Shown one piece after another: positions 1 through 4,509 of a stretch of DNA of 5,187 nt. A program made the translations under genes and the position numbers. The stretch lies in assembly GCA_012031475.1 (NCBI GenBank), contig JAAUTJ010000406.1, forward strand, positions 1 to 5,187, in the 5' to 3' direction. The DNA comes from Leptolyngbyaceae cyanobacterium SM1_3_5 (GTDB lineage Bacteria > Cyanobacteriota > Cyanobacteriia > Elainellales > Elainellaceae). Below the pieces are notes generated by a model. The model saw only the letters and a program-made list of their open reading frames with translations. It made no database searches and was not told the DNA's origin. Every line of letters starts with the position of its first letter. Position 1 is the first letter of the stretch.

Positions 1-1
1 C

Positions 2-406
2 CTGATCGTTATCTTTTATGCGGGCACTCAGCTACAGCTTGCGCCCGTGAATTATCTGCTGGCGATCGCGCCGCTCACCTGCGGCCTGATCAGCCTTTAC
101 AGCCTGTGGTTTATGTTGGGCGCTTTGAGCATTTGGTTTGTCAAAATCTACAACGTGACGGAAGTATTGCGCGGTTTGCTGGAAGCCGGACGGTTTCCGA
201 TGGTGGCTTATCCGGCAGCGTACCGATTTTTCTTCACGTTCATCATTCCGGTTGCGTTTCTGACCACAATTCCGGCTGAAGCGCTGCTGCGGGAAACGGG
301 AATCGGCTGGATTGTCGGAGCGGCAGGACTGGCGATCGCCCTGCTGCTGATTTCGCGATCGTTCTGGCAGTTTGCCCAGCGCTTTTACACCAGCGCATCC
401 AGCTAG
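2..406 (+). CDS. ABC-2 family transporter permease, 3' part (5' end outside window)
   Basis: This is the C-terminal 134 residues of an integral membrane protein, open to the left edge in the same frame and ending at TAG 404-406. The GTG at 47 is an internal Val codon, not a start, because coding sequence (LIVIFYAGTQLQLAPVN) continues in frame upstream of it. Three or four hydrophobic segments are visible: around the left edge, at about 55-150 (ending in LYSLWFMLGALSIWFVK), at about 235-275 (FFFTFIIPVAFLTTIPAEAL) and at about 305-360. The block GRFPMVAYPAAYRFF followed by IIPVAF..T.PAEALL matches my memory of the ABC-2 permease family formerly called DUF990. Members are usually about 260-270 residues long and work with a separate ATPase as an exporter of unknown substrate. 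The substrate cannot be told from this half. It is convergent with the next gene, with 9 bp between the stops. Confidence 0.8.
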   Translation: MIVIFYAGTQLQLAPVNYLLAIAPLTCGLISLYSLWFMLGALSIWFVKIYNVTEVLRGLLEAGRFPMVAYPAAYRFFFTFIIPVAFLTTIPAEALLRETGIGWIVGAAGLAIALLLISRSFWQFAQRFYTSASS

Positions 407-420
407 GGCAGAAGGCTAGC
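402..420. repeat. 5-bp inverted repeat spanning two convergent stop codons
   Basis: GCTAG (402-406) and CTAGC (416-420) can pair around a 9-nt loop. The left arm holds the TAG of the permease and the right arm holds the TAG of the opposite-strand gene. There is no T-run on either side, so it is not a clear terminator. With only 9 bp between the genes, any termination signals must lie inside the neighbouring coding sequence. Confidence 0.3.
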
Positions 421-1780
421 GCGGAAAGCTCGGCAGTTCCACAGCCGCCAGCGATTTACGCTTTTGCGTCGGTTGCCGCAGCGGATAGACGATCGGAGAC
501 GGCCAGCTTGACTTGGCGATCGGCAACTCCACTTTAGTGGCGGGCAGTTCTGGCGCGGGTTCAGCCGCTGGCGGCGTAGGCAGTTCAAGGGCGGGCGGTT
601 GCCAATCGGGTTCTTCCGCAATCTGCTGGGCAAATTCGGTAAAATCTTCCGCTGTGCTGGCTCGCACCACGTCATCGGTCGAAACTTCGATCAGGCGGGC
701 GAGGTCTTGCCAGAGTGCCGCTTCCTCATCGACAGGGGCGGCAGGGCGATCGCTTTGCTCGTGCAGCATATCGGCGGTGATTTCGATCGTTTCGATGATC
801 GTCGGTTCAACCGCTTCGATCGCTTCGACCGGGGCGATCGCTTCGCGTCCTTCAAGCGGCGTTTCCTCGGCTGCGATCGCGTCTTCCGGTTCGTCAATCC
901 ATTCGGAGGTCGAGGTTAGGTCAAAGCTGGCCGCAGGCGGCTCGATCGATTCGCCGCGCAGTCGGCGCAGACTAGGCAAATTTTCGTTCGGGTCGATCGT
1001 CGGAAACTGCGGTTCGGCTGACCAAGGGCGAATGCTGACGACTTTGGGCAGCAGGGCATGAGGCGTGGGCAGAAGCGCGGCTTCGCGATCGGCTTCTTCG
1101 CAGGGTGACGGCACGTCCAGGCATTTGTTCAGCGCGACTTTGAACTGCATCGTGTAGCGCTGCTGCCGCTGAAGCCGAATTTGCAAATCGCGGCAGGTGG
1201 TTTCCACTTCGACAATTTTCTGCGCCTGTTCGCCACAGCGCGACTGGGCGATCGAGCATTCGCGCTCAAGCTGGGCAATCCGCTCTTGGGAATTCTCAAG
1301 CTGTTCGCTCAGCGTTTCCACCAAAATTTGCTGCCGCTGGCTGGATTGATGGCTGGCTTCAAGCTGCTGCATCAGGTGCGACAGTTGCGTTTGCAGCGCG
1401 TTTTCCTTGGCGGCAGCCTGTGCGACAACGTCCTGATGATGCGCGATCTCGGTCTGCAAATCCGCCTGACTAAGTTCGATCGCGCCTTCAAGCTGTTCCA
1501 CGCGATCGAGCAATTGCGTGTTGCACTCGTTGAGCTGCTGGATCAGTTCGATCAGGTGCGTGACTTGGGCTTCGTCGGGTTCTGGAGCGAGTTCTGGGGC
1601 GATCGGGTCTGAGGAGACTGGGGCGATCGAGTCTGCGGCGATCGCATCCACATTCATGCTGTTGGGGAGTTCGACGGTCTGCCAGTCTTGCCAAACATCA
1701 TTCACCAGCGAATCATCAACCGAAAATTGGGGCGCGGATTCAGGAGAACCAGAGGTGGGGGGGATGTTCGCTTCGCTCAT
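416..1780 (-). CDS. Conserved cyanobacterial-type coiled-coil protein of unknown function
   Basis: A 454-residue soluble protein with no signal peptide or membrane segment. Residues 1-70 are acidic and Pro/Ala-rich, with a DVWQDWQ patch at 28-34. Residues about 72-210 form a long Gln/Glu/Leu-rich coiled coil (LIELIQQLNE, LLDRVEQLEGAIE, LVETLSEQLENSQERIAQLE). Right after it comes RLQRQQRYTMQFKVALNKCL (203-222), which looks like a conserved block, then PKVVSIRPWS (245-254). Residues 270-420 are acidic low complexity with a short helical island at 352-389 (EEAALWQDLARLIEV, STAEDFTEFAQQIAEE). The tail is basic: SPIVYPLR, then QKRKSLAAVELPSFPR. I recall the RQQRYT and LAAVxLPxFPR blocks from cyanobacterial hypothetical proteins but know no function. 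A scaffold or structural role is only a guess. The ATG at 1778-1780 has no good Shine-Dalgarno, which is common in cyanobacteria; no better start is visible. Several Ala-Ile-Ala stretches are encoded by HIP1 octamers. Confidence 0.8.
   Translation of the reverse strand: MSEANIPPTSGSPESAPQFSVDDSLVNDVWQDWQTVELPNSMNVDAIAADSIAPVSSDPIAPELAPEPDEAQVTHLIELIQQLNECNTQLLDRVEQLEGAIELSQADLQTEIAHHQDVVAQAAAKENALQTQLSHLMQQLEASHQSSQRQQILVETLSEQLENSQERIAQLERECSIAQSRCGEQAQKIVEVETTCRDLQIRLQRQQRYTMQFKVALNKCLDVPSPCEEADREAALLPTPHALLPKVVSIRPWSAEPQFPTIDPNENLPSLRRLRGESIEPPAASFDLTSTSEWIDEPEDAIAAEETPLEGREAIAPVEAIEAVEPTIIETIEITADMLHEQSDRPAAPVDEEAALWQDLARLIEVSTDDVVRASTAEDFTEFAQQIAEEPDWQPPALELPTPPAAEPAPELPATKVELPIAKSSWPSPIVYPLRQPTQKRKSLAAVELPSFPR
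778..880. repeat. HIP1-rich degenerate repeat inside the coiled-coil gene
   Basis: Closely packed TTCGATCG / GCGATCGC units occur here, with full HIP1 octamers at 834-841 and 873-880 and near-matches in between. On the coding (-) strand they translate to a low-complexity run including IAPVEAIEAVEP and TIIETIEI. The repeat is degenerate, without a fixed period. Confidence 0.6.
1594..1635. repeat. Short tandem repeat, 24-bp period, inside the coiled-coil gene
   Basis: An 18-bp unit at 1594-1611 recurs at 1618-1635 with one mismatch (CGATCGGG versus CGATCGAG). The period is 24 bp, or eight codons, so the frame is kept. On the - strand it encodes DSIAPVSS followed by DPIAPELA (residues about 50-65). 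It has the look of a slippage duplication in a disordered N-terminal region. Confidence 0.7.
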
Positions 1781-2088
1781 GGTGGGGGAGACGGGAGGAT
1801 GACAAGATCAGAACAAACGCACTGCTTTAGGCCGTTACAGACTCGCGCCGTTACAGACGAAAAGCAGGAATTGAGTTGCAAGCTTAGATCAAAGTTGCGA
1901 CGGTGGCAATGGTCTCAAACCAATCATTTCCATCCGAGATCGCAACCACTAACTTAGTAGCACAGAAAACTCGATCGCCTGCGTTTTTTACAGCAATTTT
2001 TATCTTCAGCACCCTAAACTTAGAGGCCAAGCCCGGTTTTTTCAGTAATGCAACACTACGCGGCTTCCCAGCCTGAACCGCGATCGCC
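1781..2088. other. 308-bp intergenic spacer between two - strand genes
   Basis: It should hold the 3' end signals of the GntR gene and the promoter of the coiled-coil gene, both read on the - strand. I see no plausible coding sequence and no convincing sigma-70 promoter. It holds a perfect 12-bp direct repeat (1831-1858), two small CTAA/TTAG dyads (1948-1958 and 2014-2023), a HIP1 octamer at 2080-2087 and AT-rich runs at about 1984-2004 and 2035-2041. A CGCGG/CCGCG pair at 2059-2063 and 2078-2082 could form a hairpin just after the GntR stop, but no U-run follows it on the - strand. Confidence 0.6.
1831..1858. repeat. Perfect 12-bp direct repeat upstream of the coiled-coil gene
   Basis: GCCGTTACAGAC occurs at 1831-1842 and again at 1847-1858, separated by TCGC, giving a 16-bp period. 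It lies 51-78 bp upstream of the - strand ATG at 1780, where a regulator could bind near the promoter. The GTTACA core recalls the half-site of the cyanobacterial HLR1 element bound by RpaB, but HLR1 repeats have a period of about 10 bp, so the match is only partial. Confidence 0.55.
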
Positions 2089-3072
2089 CTACTCCAATCC
2101 CAACTCGCGCTTCAGCAAGCTGATCGACTTGGCGCTGATGTAGTTGTCATAGGCGATCACCTGCGGAGCGCGAATTAGATCTTCACGAGCCGTCTGAATG
2201 GCCGCTTTCACGGTCGCAAGGCTGGTCTGATCGCAGTGAATATACTGAGCGCTGCGGACGATCGATCGAATTCGATACGCATCCTCGGTCTGCGCCGTCA
2301 TCAGCAGCACTTCATCGCCCCGCGAACTGTGAATGATCACTTCTGCCGCCCGCAAAATCCCGGAACTGAGGCTGATCACGCCGACGCAGCTTCCCTTTGG
2401 CACGGATTTGAGCAGGTTTAGCTCTTTGCCGTAGTCGTAGATGTCGATCGGAATCACGCGCACGGATTTGGGAGCGGCGATCGCTTCGGCTTCCGAAACA
2501 AAATAGCGGCTGGTCACGACCGTTCCCGATCGCGCCTGATCGAGAATTTGGGTGAGTTCTTCCATCGGCACAAGCTGAACGGGAATATGCAGGGCTTGCT
2601 CCAGTTCGCGCACCATCAGTTCGCCCGCGCCCAAGTCATTCCCCGGAGCCGTCACGAGGACTCGCGCACTACAGCGCAACCGCCAATCAACTTCGGCCAA
2701 AAACAATTCTCGCGCCTGACTGAGCGAACAGCCTTGGCCGAGCAGTTCATCAACGCTTTTTTGAACAAGCTTGTGCGCTTCGGGATGCTTGGTGAGCAAA
2801 GGCGATTTGGCTTTTGCGCCGTTTTCGTCGCCCTGCGCCCGCACATAAATTCCCGATCCGGCCTGGGCATCGACGACGCCCGCTTCTTCAAGCTGACGGT
2901 AGACTTTGCTGATTGTGTTGCGGTGCAGTCCGGTTTGCATGGCAAGCTGCCGCGTGCTGGGCAGGCGATGACCGGGTGGAAACTGCCGCGAGGCGATCGC
3001 AAAGCTAATCTGATTAAACAGTTGAGTCGAAGCCGGAATTTCGCTATCCGGCTGAATATGAAACTGAACCAT
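2089..3072 (-). CDS. GntR family transcriptional regulator with an unassigned C-terminal domain
   Basis: A 327-residue DNA-binding protein. Residues 9-78 form a GntR winged helix-turn-helix: IPASTQLFNQISFAIASRQ, PPGHRLPSTRQLA, then TGLHRNTISKVYRQLEEAGV and the wing AGSGIYV. A linker leads into about 220 residues (about 95-327) that do not look like FadR/FCD, HutC/UTRA or the aminotransferase domain of MocR regulators. They show alternating strand/helix segments (ARVLVTAPGN, IPVQLVPMEEL, GTVVTSRYF, VRVIPIDIYD, GSCVGVISLSSGIL, EVLLMTAQTEDAYRI), suggesting an alpha/beta ligand-binding fold; this is inference. The ATG at 3070-3072 is chosen because GGGAGG lies 9 nt upstream and because I recall cyanobacterial homologues starting MVQFHIQPDSEIPAS. 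An upstream in-frame TTG at 3106-3108 would add 12 residues but lacks support. Nothing nearby identifies its target genes; autoregulation is possible (see the elements at 3097-3124). Confidence 0.88.
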   Translation of the reverse strand: MVQFHIQPDSEIPASTQLFNQISFAIASRQFPPGHRLPSTRQLAMQTGLHRNTISKVYRQLEEAGVVDAQAGSGIYVRAQGDENGAKAKSPLLTKHPEAHKLVQKSVDELLGQGCSLSQARELFLAEVDWRLRCSARVLVTAPGNDLGAGELMVRELEQALHIPVQLVPMEELTQILDQARSGTVVTSRYFVSEAEAIAAPKSVRVIPIDIYDYGKELNLLKSVPKGSCVGVISLSSGILRAAEVIIHSSRGDEVLLMTAQTEDAYRIRSIVRSAQYIHCDQTSLATVKAAIQTAREDLIRAPQVIAYDNYISAKSISLLKRELGLE

Positions 3073-3081
3073 AAATGAAGC

Positions 3082-3087
3082 CCTCCC
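3082..3087 (-). promoter_or_regulatory. Shine-Dalgarno of the GntR gene
   Basis: GGGAGG on the - strand lies 9 nt before the ATG at 3072. It decides between this start and the upstream TTG at 3108, because translation from the TTG would read through it. Confidence 0.65.
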
Positions 3088-3096
3088 TGTCTGCAC

Positions 3097-3124
3097 TGCT
3101 TTGATCAAGCAGCCTTTGATCGAA
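3097..3124. promoter_or_regulatory. Candidate operator in front of the GntR gene
   Basis: The perfect palindrome TTGATCAA (3101-3108) sits inside TGCTTTGATCAAGCA (3097-3111), which is palindromic apart from one extra T. A second copy, TTGATCGAA (3116-3124), follows 15 bp away. CTTTGATC is directly repeated at 3099-3106 and 3114-3121. The elements lie 25-52 bp upstream of the start codon, a common place for autoregulation by a dimeric GntR protein. This is inference from position and symmetry only. Confidence 0.35.
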
Positions 3125-3162
3125 TCACGTTGATATCCAAGTAGCTACACTGCACCCCGATC

Positions 3163-3210
3163 GCATTCCCGAAACTGAGGCGGTATTCGGTCTTCAGGGA
3201 ATGCCCCGAA
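3163..3210. repeat. Inverted repeat with alternative pairings in the divergent spacer
   Basis: GCATTCCC (3163-3170) and GGGAATGC (3197-3204) are perfect 8-bp inverted arms around 26 nt. Inside and beside them, TTCGG (3186-3190) could pair either with CCGAA at 3169-3173 or with CCGAA at 3206-3210. The element lies about 90-140 bp upstream of the GntR start and at the front of the Mrr relic. No T-run follows. Confidence 0.4.
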
Positions 3211-3299
3211 AAATAACCCAGAAAAATCATAAGCCAACTTGAAACAGCGCAAATCGCCGTTTCCAATGTTGAAACAAGTCAACTGTCCACTCTTCTATT

Positions 3300-3638
3300 A
3301 TGCCAGTTGTGCGACGAGATTGGGGAGGCGATCGCGCTCGTAGAAATTCAGTGTTCGATCGCCTGTCCTTGGTTGGAATGAAAGCGTTGTTGGCCCGACA
3401 GAAAATTCAAAAATTCGTTGGAGCGCTACATGGTCACAACGCGAGCAAAGGCGTCTTTATTACAACTTCAAAATTTTCAGATGAAGCCGATCGATACGCA
3501 AAAGGCATTAATCTAAAAATCGTTCTTGTTGACGGTCAGAAACTCGCTCAACTGATGATCGATCACGGCGTTGGCGTTTCAACCAGCGAAATTTACGAAA
3601 TTAAAAAAATCGATTCCGATTATTTTATTGAAGAATAA
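3300..3638 (+). pseudogene. Mrr-type restriction endonuclease, truncated and frameshifted remnant
   Basis: The 112-residue frame is convincing only from about residue 35 onward. IQKFVGALHG, KGVFITTSKFSDEADRY, KIVLVDGQKLAQLMIDHGVG and YEIKKIDSDYF are hallmarks of the C-terminal part of the Mrr_cat domain. Mrr proteins cleave modified DNA and are normally about 300 residues. The part before IQKF should hold the PD-(D/E)xK-type catalytic core, including a QAKRW segment with the catalytic Lys; it is missing. Instead, WNESVVG appears in the +2 frame at 3374-3394, just before the family's (GRPE)IQKF block, so about one extra base lies at 3392-3402. DRLSL (3357-3371) may be a trace of the usual DRLGLD segment, implying loss of roughly nine codons between it and the Trp. 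The ATG at 3300 is probably not an original start. The gene is more AT-rich than its neighbours, consistent with acquisition and decay. Activity as a nuclease is very unlikely. Confidence 0.8.
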
Positions 3639-3657
3639 ACATTCGTAGATTTTCACG

Positions 3658-4391
3658 ATGACACTACAAATTCGATCGAACTTCGCCCAAATTCACAGCG
3701 GCAATCTCGCGATCGATGCCTATCTTGCCGTTCCTGAAACGCCAGAAAAAGCTGCGGCGATCGTTGTGATTCAAGAAATTGTTGGCGTGAATGCTCACAT
3801 TCGAGATGTGTGCGATCGATTTGCGAAATTAGGCTATGTGGCGATCGCGCCTGCGATTTATCAGCGGCTTGCACCCGGATACGAATCGGGCTACAGCGAT
3901 GAGGAAGTCAAGCAGGGACGAATTTACAAAGAGCAAACGAAAGCGGATGAATTGCTGAGCGATATTCAGGCGGCGATCGATTTTGCAAAAACTTTGCCCC
4001 AGGTGAAACCGGATTCGATCGGCTGCATCGGCTTTTGCTTTGGTGGTCATGTTGCCTACCTTGCGGCCACTTTGCCGGACATCAAGGCGACGGCTTCCTT
4101 TTATGGAGCGGGCATTCCGAACTGGAGTCCGGGCGGCGGAGCGACGATCGATCGCACACCAGATATTCAAGGCAAGCTCTACGCTTTTTTGGCGCAGACG
4201 ATGCCAGCATTCCGCCCGAACACATCCAGGCGATTCAGACAGCACTCGATCAACTGTCGATCGAGCATCAGGTTTTCGTGTATCCGAAGGCGGGACATGG
4301 ATTTTTTTGCGAAGCGCGATCGAGCTATCAGGCAGAGGCGGCGGCGGCAGCGTGGCAGCAGGTGCAGCGGCTATTTGGCGAATCGCTCTAG
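3658..4391 (+). CDS. Dienelactone hydrolase family protein, frame broken at 4185-4190
   Basis: An alpha/beta-hydrolase of the dienelactone hydrolase family, probably a cytosolic esterase/lactonase of unknown substrate. Starting at ATG 3658, residues 1-176 read cleanly: VIQEIVGVNAHIRDVCDRFA (38-57; Glu40 is the usual active-site Glu), then GFCFGGHVAY with nucleophile Cys127, then ATASFYGAGI. After LYA the frame runs into unrelated Arg-rich sequence and would stop at 4423-4425. The expected continuation lies in another frame from 4191 to TAG 4389-4391: GADDASIPPEH (catalytic Asp, about 182) and FVYPKAGHGFFCEARSSYQA (catalytic His, about 214). Restoring one T in the run 4185-4190 gives a protein of about 244 residues, a normal family length, ending VQRLFGESL. 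No other lesion is visible, so this is a recent mutation, a sequencing error or, less likely, recoding. No Shine-Dalgarno is evident; the gene follows the Mrr relic by 19 bp. Confidence 0.85.
4185..4191 (+). other. Frameshift site: T6 run followed by G in the hydrolase gene
   Basis: The upstream frame reads GCT TTT TTG GCG; the conserved continuation needs GGC GCA GAC GAT starting at 4191. One extra T, or a -1 slip, joins the two. Read in the upstream frame, the run has the form T-TTT-TTG, which fits an X-XXY-YYZ slippery heptamer, and homopolymers of this kind are also typical places for sequencing indels. Confidence 0.8.
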
Positions 4392-4450
4392 CTCAAAAAA
4401 CTATGGAGAATCTTTATGTGACTGAACAGCCGAAATCGAGTGGAATTGAT

Positions 4451-4456
4451 TATATT
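4451..4456 (+). promoter_or_regulatory. Possible -10 element upstream of the S1 gene
   Basis: TATATT matches five of six bases of the sigma-70 -10 hexamer and lies 54 bp before the TTG start, in the 118-bp gap after the hydrolase stop. No good -35 hexamer is found 16-18 bp upstream, so the call is weak. It would give a leader of roughly 45-50 nt. Confidence 0.25.
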
Positions 4457-4499
4457 GGGAAAACTCAGCGTGTCCTTATTTCACCGCATTTGCTTGACT

Positions 4500-4504
4500 G
4501 GAGG
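4500..4504 (+). promoter_or_regulatory. Shine-Dalgarno of the S1 gene
   Basis: GGAGG is followed by 5 nt and then TTG at 4510-4512. This is the best ribosome binding site in the window, and it supports the unusual TTG start, since no in-frame ATG lies nearby. Confidence 0.8.
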
Positions 4505-4509
4505 TTGAT

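Noticed and set aside
513..1612. Open + strand frames at 513-1061, 599-919 and 1181-1612
   Set aside because: They lie antisense to the coiled-coil gene; the Ser/Ala/Gly-rich or Phe/Arg-rich translations are what HIP1-rich, codon-biased DNA gives in reverse. No motif or ribosome binding site supports them.
2023..2040. GC patch followed by TTTTTT on the + strand as a terminator
   Set aside because: No + strand gene ends upstream of it, and the possible stem (GGC/GCC) is only 3 bp.
2059..2082. CGCGG/CCGCG hairpin as a terminator of the GntR gene
   Set aside because: On the - strand it is not followed by a U-run, and the stem is only 5 bp around a long loop.
2548..3078. 176-codon + strand frame opposite the GntR gene
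   Set aside because: The GntR frame has a recognisable winged helix and a good Shine-Dalgarno; the antisense product matches nothing I know.
3141..3148. GTAGCTAC palindrome as an NtcA site
   Set aside because: NtcA sites have GTA and TAC separated by eight bases; here only two separate them.
3239..3275. Operator-like dyad GAAAC.GCG/CGC.GTTTC (3241-3263) plus TTGAAACA repeated at 3239 and 3269
   Set aside because: Attractive as a promoter site, but it falls in the stretch that probably descends from Mrr coding sequence, and no properly spaced -10 pairs with TTGAAA at 3269 (TATTAT at 3296 is 21 bp away).
3215..4391. Mrr plus hydrolase as a new two-gene defence system
   Set aside because: The nuclease lacks its catalytic core and shows frame damage, and the hydrolase resembles an ordinary dienelactone hydrolase. 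Adjacency alone does not support a joint function.
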